This document shows, in pieces, positions 1 through 10,853 of a stretch of 64,000 bases of DNA. Position 1 is the first letter of the stretch; every line of letters starts with the position of its first letter. The stretch is from the NCBI GenBank assembly GCA_029582165.1, contig CM055889.1, positions 18,012,341 through 18,076,340 of the forward strand, read 5' to 3'. The position numbers were made by a program, and so were the translations under genes. Under the pieces are notes generated by a model, which was not told the origin of the DNA, made no database searches, and saw only the letters and a list, made by a program, of their open reading frames with translations. The stretch comes from Portulaca oleracea. Its lineage: Eukaryota; Streptophyta; Magnoliopsida; Caryophyllales; Portulacaceae.

Positions 1-2
1 GA

Positions 3-443
3 GAAGGGGAGTACTTGATTTTGAGGCCTAAGAAGGTGAAGTTGGCAGAGCATGATAAACTACTGAAAAAGTTTAGGCACAAAGATGCTCTCGTGGCTGC
101 CCTTAAGAACAAGGATCCTGAGCATGTAGTTGCTGTTATGGAAGAATTGGTAGCTAGGAAGATGCTGTTTAAATGTGTGTCCAATTTGGACTCTCAAGAG
201 CTTGAGTTGTTACTGGCATTTTTTCAGAGGTATGCTACGGTGCCAAGATATGCAAGCTTGTTGATACCTTTTACCAACAAGGTTATACAGTCTCGAGCTG
301 AGGACATCCGAGCTTCTGATTCCCTCAAGGGTCACATCAAGAATTTGAAGCGGTCGATTCAGGAAGAGCTACGGATACAACAGTCTTTGCTTGAGATACA
401 CGGTGTGATCTCTCCTTTAATGAGGATTGCTGGGAGAAGATAA
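3..443 (+). CDS. UTP15: UTP15, C-terminal part (U3 snoRNA-associated protein 15), 5' end outside window
   Basis: The frame is open from the left edge and ends at TAA 441-443, giving about 146 residues. It reads as the UTP15 C-terminal domain: it opens with RPKKVKLAEHDKLLKKFRHKDAL, shortened here as RPKKVKLAEHDK then LLKKFRHKDAL, and ends in a helical, charged stretch with LLEIHGVISPL and MRIAGRR. In the family this domain follows a WD40 propeller of about 350 residues; that part would lie left of position 1. UTP15 belongs to the t-UTP/UTPA subcomplex of the small-subunit processome in the nucleolus, where it supports pre-18S rRNA transcription and early processing. No lesion is visible in the seen part. 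The ATG-like start at 15 (a TTG) is not a real start; the reading frame simply continues upstream. Family call is from recognised motifs, without a search. Confidence 0.85.
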   Translation, partial: EGEYLILRPKKVKLAEHDKLLKKFRHKDALVAALKNKDPEHVVAVMEELVARKMLFKCVSNLDSQELELLLAFFQRYATVPRYASLLIPFTNKVIQSRAEDIRASDSLKGHIKNLKRSIQEELRIQQSLLEIHGVISPLMRIAGRR

Positions 444-2224
444 GAATCTGCTCTGTTTTGAGCACAGAATTTTGTAGTAGAATCACATGCTTGGCACTAG
501 AATGTTGTTCTTTTTTTTTTTGTGTTAGGAATCATACTTGAGTGAGAGTTTATTTTTAAATTGATGTTGGTTTGATTCTAAATGTGGGAATCAATGCTAT
601 CATCATTTCAACGCCTTGATAGCTTAAGTACACCGACATGGGAACTATTGTCTAGCACCTGTGATATTTGCAGAACCTTCTAAATACAGGATCATCAAAT
701 CTCATTCACTTTAATTCTAGATTCAAATTTCTTTGGGTTTGTAATGGTTCAAGTTCCCTTGTTTTCATAATACAATATTACTTTGTTTCAAAGTTGGATA
801 TTATCTTTTTTACTTGAACTTACCAACTTTTCCACAGTTCCTTCTTCCATGACTCACAATTATTGAATCTGTGTGATGATAGGTTGGTGAAGTATAAAGA
901 AATTAGACCACAGTAAATAAAAAGTTCATATTCAGAGCTTGATTTGTAAAGGGCCCTCCATGCTGTCAGTAAACCTTAGAGTGGAAGAAATCTGTGGAAG
1001 AAGGAAACCACCATCTTTGGCAAGTCTCGTTTGATTGAGTACTGGCAACACAAGCAGATTTCAGGGGACAGAGAGAGAAACAAGGTGTTTCAGTGGAGGA
1101 GGTTTGTGGGTTTGAAGAAGGAGAGTGATGGAACTAGGGAAGTTCTTATTAGTAGAATTGTGGGATTACTGATAAAGCTACTTGATTTCTAATATGATCA
1201 CAGCGTGGGGAGTAAGCTTACTCAAATATTTATTGATGAATCTCTGATCTGGTTCTGAATCCTCCTTTTTACTTATTATGTTTTATTGTTCTACCTCGGT
1301 ATTTTTCTAGTGCAGATATTCAATACAAGTGACTTTCAATGTTCATTATGATTCTGGCTTGTTGTATGCTGTTATTTGATCGTTGTGAAGAGTTTGGACT
1401 CTACTGTTTTTTTTTTAATTTTTTATTTTAATATTTTGACTTCGAAGATGTCATTACTACCGCCAGTTTACTTGGGAACACTTTGCATACTTTTCTATGC
1501 TGCAATGGTGACTGAATTGATAGGATTTCTCTGATGAATGTTGACCTAAAACTATAAGGGAAATTTATTCTAGACATGATGCGAATCTTGCTTTATGTTT
1601 AGCTTACCAATTTTGAGCTTGCATTTGAACCCCTTTGTTTCTGTGGTACCTTTTTTAATATTGATTTGTTGTAAAGCTTGATTTATAGGGTCATTTGGTG
1701 AAAAGTCACTCAAGATGGCCAGAATCTTTGTAGTCCTGTGCTACTAATGAGGTATGTCTTGTGCTCTTCCAGTTTAAATTTTGATCTAGTGCAAGTTTCA
1801 AATCATTCTTTGTAGTTTAGTGATGCCTAGAGTCTGACGGGAAGGAGTACATTGGACTCACATAGACATGAACTTTAGTATCAAAATTGACCTTTATGGT
1901 TTCTTCTATGGAGGTTTTCTCCATTTCAATATGAATTATTCAAAAGTTTGCCTATTAAACGCTATGGAGCAGGCTTTGAAAGGGGTTGGCGCTGAAGTTT
2001 CAGGATTTGTTCAAAAGTTTGCCTATTAAGGCACTATCTATAATGTATGATATGACATGGACTAACTCTATCCAATATAAATAATGTCTGCATGATGATA
2101 CCTGCCTTTTTTTGCTCTATGTGCATCATGTGTGATAATAAAGCTCACCGTGCGTGCAAGGATCTAAGAAGCCATAAGAATCTACCAATTGATAGCTTCG
2201 GTAACTTTTTCCTTTCCTGTACAG
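444..2224. other. UTP15 3' UTR and intergenic DNA before the DUF639 relic
   Basis: AT-rich, T-run-containing sequence with no convincing gene apart from the short open stretch at 980-1192. The first few hundred bases must include the UTP15 3' UTR. The expected N-terminal exon of the DUF639 gene (about 50-60 residues) was looked for here and not found. Confidence 0.5.
980..1192 (+). other. Unrecognised open stretch, possible exon remnant
   Basis: About 71 codons without a stop, bounded by TAG at 977-979 and TAA at 1190-1192, with no ATG at the front. The translation is charged and tryptophan-bearing (for example LIEYWQHKQISGDRERNK and VFQWRRFVGLKKESDGTR) and its base composition is richer in G and C than the flanks. 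It looks like protein-coding sequence rather than chance, but I do not recognise a family. It may be a decayed exon or a fragment of a mobile element. Confidence 0.3.
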
Positions 2225-4243
2225 GATCCTTGGTGTTCTGTCAAACGATTTGAAAGAAGATTTTGATTCAGTGGCTTCAGATTCTATAAAGGATCCATCC
2301 TTTTATGCTAGAAACTTCCTTGAGTACTGTTGCTTTAGGGCTCTTGCTCTGTCTATGCAAGAAGCCGGTTATTTGGCTGATGAAAAATTCCGCCGCTTGA
2401 TATTTGATATGATGCTGGCTTGGGAGTGTCCCTCTGCATCTAGCCAGCCGTTGGTAAATGTAAGTGCATTACTATTTCTTTCGTCACGACGTTTAACCCC
2501 TATTTTTGCCCTCGTTTACCCCTTGTCCATTTTTGGTAGAATCTGTCAAACATTGAGCAGCCATTAAGATTATTAATTATGTTTTGTTTTCCATATAAGT
2601 AATTTTCAGTTTGAGCAGTGTTTTTGCTACTTTGACCTCATTGATTCTTGATATGTATAGGTGGATGAAGATGCAACTGTGGGATTGGAGGCTTTCTCCC
2701 GAATTGCACCTGCTGTTCCGTTAATTGCCAATGTAGTCATTAGTAAGAACCTATTTGAGGTGCTCACAGAGTTGACTGATGGTTGGCTTCAACTGTCTAT
2801 CTTCGACAAATATCTCATTGGCCTAGATAGGTAGAATTCCGTTCCTCTGATTCTTGTTATCTTCCAATTATCATCGCAGCTTTTTATTTTATAAATGAAT
2901 TAATATGCTTTCCTTTTGGGAGTTTTTCTTTTTTTCTTTTTTTTTTTCGGTGATTTTTTCACAAATAAGAATGAGTTATTCATGGTGAGAAGTCTTTTCT
3001 ATTGCGATCTGTTTATCTTTTCTTTTTTCATAGACGCTTAAAACCATTCTGTCTTTGGGGCTTGGCTGAGTAGAACAGGGTGAAATTGCTCATGGTGGTT
3101 GCACAAATAGGGCACTGTGTGTGATGTTTGACAGACTCTAGGCTACGAAAGTGTGCTTAGAATCATGTGTTATACTTTATCTGAAACCCATCATTTGCCC
3201 GTGCCATGATTACGATATCTCATATATCTCGCATTGCTTATACAATTGGATCACTTACTCTGTAAGTCTCTGAGTGAGCTATATATGTTAGTAAGAACAC
3301 TTTTGATTCGGGATAATTTGTTAGCATCATGACCACCTATTCTGTAAATCTGGCCAAAGCTCAAAAGCATAACCGCGAAAGAATCTTACATTGTCTGCGC
3401 TTCCGAACTGGTTTCCCATGATAGAGAAGTTGGTATGATCTATGGTAGCAAAATCCTTCACGGGATAATCACAACACAATGTGCTCTCGTTTTACAGCTA
3501 AAATTGGCCCCAGATGTAGTCAGTTGAAGGCCCAGGCTGAATTGTCAGCATTGTATCACACGCCTTGCATTTATGATATCCACATACAAATGAGATATAC
3601 TTTTCATGTGACTGTTGAGGGCAATTTTTAATTACGAATGAACTTATTTCTCATTCACTCATTGCAGGGCTATCAAGAAATTGAAGTCCCAGTCAGATTC
3701 ATCGTTGCTATCTGCTCTGAGATCCGATAGGAAGGAAAAGATAGTAGAGATAGACGGCACAGTCACAACCCAACCGGTTCTTCAACATATAGGGATTTCT
3801 ACATGGCCTGGTGAGTTGCTGCTTATAGTTTTGCTTTTGTAGGCCGAGTTTATTTTAAGTTCTTCATGTTTCCCAAAACCATGCAAACAAATGGCAAACG
3901 CTGTGCACTGTATGTAATGCGATTAAAAGTGGTTTTGGGTTGTGATGCTCTGACCATATTTTATCTTTTTTTCCCTCTTTCTTTCCTATTTACTCATTGC
4001 AGGGAGGCTGGTTTTGACTGATCATGCTCTATACTTTGAGCCACTTAAAGTTGTATCGTACGATAAAGCGACAAGATATGACTTAGCCGATGGTTTAAAG
4101 CAGGTCATCAAAGCTGAATTGACTGGTCCCTGGGGCACCAGACTTTTCGATAAGGCCGTCTCGTACAAGTCGAATTCTCTGTAAGAAAATGAAAATTCTG
4201 AGGATGATTCATGCATTAGTGTTCCTTATACAGTATCCACTTA

Positions 4244-4442
4244 GGGTGTGTTTGGTAGAATTCCTAGAAAGATTTTCCCTGGAAAAACTCTCCACTACCC
4301 CTCCCTTGGGGAAATGCTTTCTGAGTTTGAGAGTGAAATAATGGGAACCCACATCAAAGGTTTCTCATCCACTTAGTACAGCCAAACGCGGAAAATTTTG
4401 TCAGCTTGGGAAAGTTGACCAAGTTTCCTAGGAAACACACCA
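4244..4442 (+). mobile_element. Tourist-like MITE, copy 1, in a DUF639 intron
   Basis: A 199-bp insert in the intron after exon 4. It begins GGGTGTGTTTGG and ends AAACACACCA, giving short terminal inverted repeats. TTA precedes it at 4241-4243; the right flank is TTTA, so the duplication is imperfect. It matches the MITE at 5167-5346 in reverse orientation, for example over GAGTTTGAGAGTGAAATAA. Confidence 0.6.
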
Positions 4443-5166
4443 TTTAGGGGCATGCATGCCACTAGAGTATTGCATTTCAGAGAATTAAAGTGTGTTTGCA
4501 TGTTCTAATTAAGTGATTCCCTTATTCAGTTTATTAATCTATGTTTCAGATCAGAGCCCGTAATCATGGAATTTCCAGAGCTTAAAGGGCACAGTCGGTG
4601 AGACTATTGGTTGGCCTCCATAAGGGAAATTTTACTTGTTTCACAGGTTTATGTGTAGGTACGGCATAGTTGGTGTTGAGCGTGAAGAAGCAATTTTGAA
4701 GGCTATACTTGGGATTCTGAGATTACAGGCCGTTCTCGACATGAGTTCTGTGGGCCCTGTTCTTTAATCTCTGCGATCAGCTACCTGGGGGATAAGGTAC
4801 TTGAAACTTTGGCAAACATGTCGGCCTCAAGGGAATCAGAAAGAACGAATAGCCCTAGACTAAGCATGTATTCTAGCTCGGCTTTAGCGATTGCTTCTAA
4901 ATTAGGGTTTGGATTGGGGTCTGGTGATCATAATAGTAGTCACCCTCTTCTTGTGGGTGAGATTGCAGTTGGTGGTATGACGCCTCTAGAGAAGGCGGTA
5001 AATGATTCTAGAAGCAGCTATGAGATGGTGGTCATGGCGCAAGAAACGGTGGATGGAGTCAAAGTAGATGGTATTGACACCAATTTGGCAGTTATGAAGG
5101 TACTATTTGTTTGTTCTTAGGATCAATTGACAAAATTAATCTTATTAATCTTATGATTCTTTTTTA

Positions 5167-5346
5167 TGGTGCATTTGGTCAGAGGACTTTCTTGGAAAAG
5201 TTAGTCAACTTTCTCAAGTTGACAAAGTTTCTTATGTTTTGGTTGCCCTTAGATGTGGGGCATGTTATTTCACTCTCAAACTTGGTGAACGTGTTTCTGG
5301 TGCAGAGTAGGGAAAAATTTTCCCCATGATTCTACCAAATGCACCC
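5167..5346 (-). mobile_element. Tourist-like MITE, copy 2, in the next DUF639 intron
   Basis: A 180-bp insert with perfect 12-bp inverted repeats GGTGCATTTGGT (5168-5179) and ACCAAATGCACC (5334-5345), flanked by TTA at 5164-5166 and 5347-5349. The three-base TTA duplication and GGGTG-type ends fit PIF/Harbinger-derived Tourist elements. It carries no coding capacity and is in the opposite orientation to copy 1. Confidence 0.7.
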
Positions 5347-6195
5347 TTAATAAATGAGTAAACTTCTGATTCAGAACCAAGGATTCATTTCTTCATGTTT
5401 CATCATGATAACTGGTCTCTTGGATCCAATCTCTCAATAGATGAAAACATTTATCGGGATAAGGTTGTCTACATTTGGGTCTCTCCAGCCCTGCATACGC
5501 GGGACATAAAATGGGCATTGTTGTCATCGTCGTTATGATAACCAATTGTCGTCTCACCACTGTCACCAGATGTTAGATTTTGATGTTGTGATCTATATGT
5601 TTATTTCAGGAGCTACTTTTTCCAGTTTTAGAACTTAGCAAGTTTCTTTTGTCTGTGGCATTCTGGGAGGAGCCATGGAAGTCTATGCTTTTCTGCACAG
5701 TCTTGGCATATGCTATTCGTAACGCACCCTGCATCATAAGCTTTTGCCGATTACTTCACTCAATAAGTTTAGACAATGGAGCTTGTTCTGATGCTGGATC
5801 TCATTCCATTTGAAGTGATTATTAACAACATTGTCGTGTTTTAATTCTGAATCCTGGGATTATCTGTTCCAGTGTGTGCTTATATATACTATTGCCTCTC
5901 ATTCAAAACAAGCATGCTTGTCAGGAACACATCAGTAGGTTTTTGCATTATTACATCATCTTGTCTCGGTGATATCATAATTGCGAAAAATCATCATTAG
6001 ATTTCGTATTTTGGGCTTATTTGATCGAATATAGCTCTTAAATTCTATAAAAATCATCATGATCATGTTCTAAAACTGTTTTGCTTATGCAGGGGATGGC
6101 TTGTGTATGTTCTTGCATTGCCATTCATCTTTGTTGCTGCGTTTATGATACTAACACGGTGGCTCAGTAAACGGCGGCCGATTGAAGCCCTCAAG

Positions 6196-6408
6196 GTGCT
6201 ACTACTTGGAGACAGACTCATTTATTAAAATGTAAAAAGGCACCGTGTTATTACTATTTTTGGTAAACTTCTGTAAAAATTTTCCCCAGGATCTTTGCCT
6301 TTTACATTTTAACTTGGGATGGCTTCTGTACTGGCTTTGTTGCATTACTGAAAACTAACTCAGGGAAGTGATTATTACTATTACTTTTTGGTCTCCAAGT
6401 AGTAGCAC
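6196..6408. repeat. Nested inverted repeat at the 3' edge of the DUF639 relic
   Basis: An exact 18-bp arm, GTGCTACTACTTGGAGAC (6196-6213), returns as its complement GTCTCCAAGTAGTAGCAC at 6391-6408. Inside it a second pair, 6227-6242 and 6296-6310, is built on AAAATGTAAAAAGGCA and TGCCTTTTACATTTT. The outer left arm begins exactly at the splice donor after exon 6093-6195. It could be a small foldback MITE or a locally made inversion. Confidence 0.55.
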
Positions 6409-6466
6409 TGTGTTTTGGCCTGGGTTCTTTATTTGAGTGTTTTATGTTACTCTTCCTGAAAAACTT

Positions 6467-7286
6467 TGATGTATAATGGGATCAATGGAATCTCATTATA
6501 CTTAGAAACATGATCTTTAAAAACCAAGATAAGAATCTTGCTTCTCAAAGTTCTTAAGGATCCAAAAATGGAAAGAAAAGGATGAAGATAAACGAAAAGA
6601 AGATGGAATTTGTTTACCAAGATTGAAGGTCGATTGATGTTTTGATGAATGACGACTTGAATGGATGAACGAATGATGAACGATTGATGAATGGTTGCAC
6701 CTTGATCGATTGTTGGATGAATATGGAATGGACGAAATGGGAATGGATGATGAACGAATGATATGTTTGGCTTTTGAAGAATCTTGGAGGATACAGCCAC
6801 ACCACCTTAAAGAATGCTTCAATCTCTTCCTATCACCACTTAGGACGCCACCCTAAGCTAGAAGAAGAAGATAGGGGGTATTTATAGTAATTCTAAGCCC
6901 CATAGGACGTGTACTATTCAAGAAATTAGGCCCCTTGAGGCTTACATCATCCTACACATTTATTACATCATAAAAACTCTAAAATACAACTCTAGAAAGA
7001 AAAGACTATAACTCCTTCAATACTTGTCCGTTTTCCAAGATTCAAAAACCATTGGAAAGCTCTTTCAATGCTCTCAATATGTCTTTGGATGACTTCCTCA
7101 TTAGACGGCATGTATCTAGAGTTATAGAGTAAATTACTAAACTTCCCTTGTTGAAATCATTCAAACGAGAGGGATACTTGAGTGAATGATGCTCTTTTGC
7201 CATATAACCGAGTGTTAGGCTCCTATGATGTATATTGGATGTCTTCCTTGATGTCCTTGATGTATATGGCCATCAAATATACATCA
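6467..7286 (-). repeat. Element 1 3' LTR (820 bp)
   Basis: Begins TGATGTATAATGGG and ends ATATACATCA. It lacks about 118 bp present in the other LTR (the 10329-10437 part), including one Cys-free AT-rich stretch upstream of the TATA-like region, so the shortening happened after insertion. Confidence 0.85.
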
Positions 7287-7972
7287 TACTCCCCTGGTTG
7301 AAAAAAGTTTGTCCTCAAACTTTGAGCTTTTCTTCTCCATGAATATGACTTTAAATCATTTGAAAGTGATCATATGGCCCTTCTCTTCTAAGCTTCACTT
7401 TCTTCTTGTAAGAGACCTTTCCATAAGTGTTGTAAGCATCAACTCTCTTGTTCACCTTGCTTCTTCGCAAGAGATTACAAGCTCTCTTCTTAAAGGCTTT
7501 GAAGTCATCATAGACTCCTTTACTAAACTTCCTCAACTTCTTCCAAAATATATAACCCATTGACATTATAGGACTTTGATTCTCGATTATTCACCTTGGA
7601 TGTAGAAATCCCATGTAACTTCACAGCTTTGCCTTCATCATAAATATCCTTGATCAAACTAGGCCAAAAATAATACTCTTTCATCTTGAACTACGTCTTC
7701 TTAATACCCAAATGATCAAATAGAGATCCTCCATGTACTTCCAAGATCAAGACTTCACGAGTACTACCCTTTGGAATACATAGTTGATTTCACTTGAAAA
7801 GAAATCCATGACTAATATAAAAGAGTTGTTGATGATGCTTCTTACATACCTCATATATTTCTTTAAAATCATCATCTTCTTCATACAACGCTTGGATATA
7901 CTCAAAACCAAGTACTCTTGATTCAAGCATGTTAACTAACATATTCCTTCTTATGAAAGCATCATTTTTAAG

Positions 7973-9634
7973 CTAATGACTTGCTTCATTCAAGTGACTC
8001 TCATGAATAGATGCACGTATGAGCCATTCTCGGTTTGCTTTCACCTTCTCTTTATCCACTTGGATTCCTTCTCTTGACAAGTCATACCCAAGGCATACAA
8101 CTTTGACAGTGAGGAATTGATTCTTCTCCAAGCCTCCATATAGCTTCCCATGCTCCATCATGATCATGACTAACTCTAAGTGATTCATTCCATAGGCCGA
8201 ATTGTGATGTAGCATAGATCCTTTAATAAGATCTACTTGGTGTTGAAACTCTTGATTTGGTGGCGGCCTTTGATGACACTCTTGTATGATGATGTCTTTA
8301 GGGAACATATGAGAGAAACGTTCCACAAGAGATTTCAAGAGTGAATGAACATTTGATGAGGCCGTTTTGCTTCCGTCCAACTGCACAAGAATAAGGCTCT
8401 TTTGCTCTCCTAATTCATGATACTCGTTCTCCATAAGTGTCATAATGTTGCTCTTATTCTCCTTTGGCCGTGTGGTATAAGATGGAAGTAGAGATGTCCC
8501 TTGATGCATGATATTCCTATCAAGCAACTTTGGTCTTTCCAACAAAGTATGACAAGTATCCATAAAAGTAATATCACACCATAATGAATCTCTACAATTC
8601 TTGTAAATGGAAAGACTTAGTAAACTTCTTGGATCCACATGAATGTCTTTGTCATGGCTTAGCCATTGTGTAGGGCGTGAATAATTCTCTAAGTTTGACG
8701 TGTGGATCATTGTTGTAGGGGCGTCAATGTCACTATAGGAGGCACAACTTTCTCCTTCTTTGATCAATGAGCATACTTTTCCTTTGATGGTACAACAAGA
8801 GCGAAAGATAGCCTCCCTTTGTGCTTGGTCGTTCGGCACATGAGCTACATTCAAGGCCCTTCCTACTACAAGTAACTCTCCTTCATCCGGCTCCTCTACA
8901 CATTCCTCTTCTACATTTTCTTCTTCATTCACGTCAACTCCTTTTTCCTCCTCAAATAATTCATTATCATACGTTTGGTACCCAACCAAAAACACTTCTT
9001 TCTTGTTAGGACACTCCAAATCAATGTGACCTAAACTTTGGCAATGAAAACATCTCCTTTGAAAAAGGGTTTTGGGTTCTTGGATAGTAGGTTTGGGGAG
9101 GGTTTGGGGCTGTTTTGTGGTGCTTTTGGCGTGGTAATGTGTGGGAGATATGGATGGTCTTGGTTGTATATGGGTTTTATCCCAAAGTTCTTTACTCTTT
9201 TCTTGTATTTCAACAACAAGGGCTAAAGAACTTAACTCCTCCAAGTTTGTGCAAGGTTGATTTACAACAACATGCCGAATGTAATCATTAAGACTAAGAA
9301 AGTAACATACCAAAACTTGTGGATCATCCTCCTTAAGGGCATACTTCCATAGTTGCCACCTGAATTCTATTGTGTATTCAACCACGTCCTTGCTCCATTC
9401 CTGCAAGTTTGTTGATGTAGTCGCCTTTGTAATTGATTGACAAGAACTCATTTTGAACATTATACCCATTTTTCTTGTTGGAACGTTTACTCCATTCATA
9501 AGGGGCTTCATATTCAACCTCATAAGCATGTACCTCACGTGAATTTGCGTTTCTTGATCCCTTTTGAAGGATCCCAAGTTCTTCCATGTGTTTGGTGAGA
9601 TCATGAATTTGTTGCTCCAAACGTTGCAAATCAC
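7973..9634 (-). pseudogene. Element 1 degenerate gag-pol frame
   Basis: A 553-codon open frame. It contains the second half of a gag domain (VVEYTIEFRWQLWKYALKED), a CCHC zinc knuckle (CFHCQSLGHIDLEC), an acidic linker, a protease-like block in which the expected I-D-G-G-S active site reads LIKEGES, and MDTCHTLLERPKL where A has the MDACHILLGRPWL block. It ends with only a scrap of RT thumb ([18 protein letters not shown]). RT palm, RNase H and integrase are missing or unrecognisable. The aspartate to glutamate change in the protease is shared with elements D and E, so it predates this copy. The element could only move with proteins supplied by another element. Confidence 0.75.
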
Positions 9635-9668
9635 TTTGTGAATTCATGCTAGATCTTTTGCAAGCCAT
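9378..9668 (-). pseudogene. Element 1 gag N-terminal frame
   Basis: Starts MACKRSSMNSQSDLQRLEQQ, the same start as the gag of element E at 46722. It holds a short coiled-coil-like segment and the EVEYEAPYEWSKRS block, then runs out after NKLAGMEQGRG because of a frameshift; gag continues in the overlapping frame of 7973-9634. It lacks the first half of the usual Retrotrans_gag domain that Element A has. Confidence 0.7.
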
Positions 9669-9892
9669 AGAATATGAATCTTGATGAAGAAAGACTCAAA
9701 CAAGACTCACGGTTTAATGGGGAAATGTAAGGAACGAAATGGGGGAATGTGTTTGGGTTAGAGGATGGGTTTCTTGATGGGGTTTCTTTGTGGAGCTAAT
9801 GGTGGACATGTATGTGGGGGATGATGGGGAATTGATTTGTGATGGAAAAATTGCAAAAAGATTGTTCAAGAACTAAGAGAATCAACTCCTAA

Positions 9893-9904
9893 GCTCGGAT
9901 ACCA
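9893..9904 (-). other. Element 1 primer-binding site
   Basis: GCTCGGATACCA on the plus strand, that is TGGTATCCGAGC on the element strand; one mismatch from the TGGTATCAGAGC seen in the other elements, which pairs with the 3' end of initiator tRNA-Met. Confidence 0.8.
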
Positions 9905-9908
9905 ATTT

Positions 9909-10848
9909 TGATGTATAATGGGATCAATGGAATCTCATTATACTTAGAAACAGGATCTTTAAAAACCAAGATAAGAATCTTGCTTCTCAAAGTTCTTAAG
10001 GATCCAAAAATGGAAAGAAAAGGATGAAAATAAACGAAAAGAAGATGCAATTCGTTTACCAAGATTGAAGGTCGATTGAGTTTTTGATGAATGATTGATG
10101 AATGACGACTTTAATGGATGAACGAATGATGAACGATTGATGAATGGTTGCACCTTGATCGATTGTTGGATGAATATGGAATGGACGAAATGGGAATGGA
10201 TGATGAACGAATGATATGTTTAGCTTTTGAAGAATCTTGGAGGATACAGCCACACCACCTTCAAGAATGCTTCAATCTCTTCCTATCACCACTTAGGACG
10301 CCACCCTAAGCTAGAAGAAGAAGATAGGATCGAATCTCCCTCAAGAGAAACGAAAAACCAGCAAAAGCTAGAGAGAAAACAACACCATGTGTTTGTATTT
10401 GATATATGAATGAATGAGATTACAAGAGGCCTAAGGGGGTATTTATAGTAATCCTAAGCCCCCTAGGACGTGTACTATTCAAGAAATTAGGCCCCTTGAG
10501 GCTTACATCATCCTACACATTTATTACATCATAAAAACTCTAAAATACAACTCTAGAAAGAAAAGACTATAACTCCTTCAATACTTGTCCGTTTTCCAAG
10601 ATTCAAAAACCATTGGAAAGCTCTTTCAATGCTCTTCAATATGTCTTTGGATGACTTCCTCATTAGACGGCATGTATCTAGAGTTATAGAGTAAATTACT
10701 AAACTTCCCTTGTTGAAATCATTCAAACGAGAGGGATACTTGAGTGAATGATGCTCTTTTGCCATATAACTGAGTGTTAGGCTCCTATGATGTATATTGG
10801 ATGTCTTCCTTGATGTCCTTGATGTATATGGCCATCAAATATACATCG
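9909..10848 (-). repeat. Element 1 5' LTR (940 bp)
   Basis: Full-length LTR, starting TGATGTATAATGGG on the plus strand. On the element strand it carries a TATA-like TATAAATAC before the U5-like part, as in the solo LTR at 22016-22982, to which it is clearly related. The final base is G where CA is expected. Confidence 0.85.
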
Positions 10849-10853
10849 AACTT

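Larger units (their letters stand above)
2225..6195 (+). pseudogene. DUF639-family plant protein gene, seven exons, truncated and frameshifted
   Basis: Exons with good plant splice sites: 2225-2459, 2661-2830, 3668-3810, 4003-4180, 4550-5099, 5610 to about 5718, and 6093-6195. Joined, they follow the DUF639 order: NFLEYCCFRALALSM, VGLEAFSRIAPAVP, DKYLIGLDRAIKKLKSQS, QPVLQHIGISTWPGRLVLTD, LTGPWGTRLFDKAVSYKS, VIMEFPELKGHSR, LILETLA-like region, AQETVDGVKVDGIDTN, then two hydrophobic segments (LLSVAFWEEPW region; GWLVYVLALPFIFVAAFMIL). The family is about 690 residues, membrane-anchored near the C terminus, function unknown. Decay signs: TGA at 4599-4601 where the family has Arg (CGA to TGA), frameshifts near 4640, 4765 and 4790, an awkward junction after 5718, no N-terminal exon, and no last exon before Element 1 starts at 6467. 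I call it a pseudogene, though an alternative small intron could hide the first two lesions (see findings). Confidence 0.8.
6467..10848 (-). mobile_element. Element 1: complete non-autonomous Ty3/gypsy LTR element, minus strand
   Basis: LTRs at 6467-7286 and 9909-10848 bound a degenerate gag-pol core. The 5-bp target duplication AACTT is at 6462-6466 and 10849-10853. Read on the minus strand, the 5' LTR is the right one, followed by a primer-binding site at 9893-9904 (one mismatch to the initiator tRNA-Met complement); the purine tract lies at 7287-7300 next to the left LTR. The outer right end is CG instead of CA. It inserted just past the last DUF639 exon seen. Confidence 0.85.

Noticed and set aside
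6447..6822. Three overlapping minus-strand frames rich in Ser, His, Ile and Phe (similar ones at 9959-10253, 22601-22894, 47908-48307, 48995-49394, 53625-54024).
   Set aside because: They all lie within LTRs in the ATTCATTCATC-rich part downstream of the TATA box. The odd composition comes from the repeat, there is no domain, and the frames shift between LTR copies.
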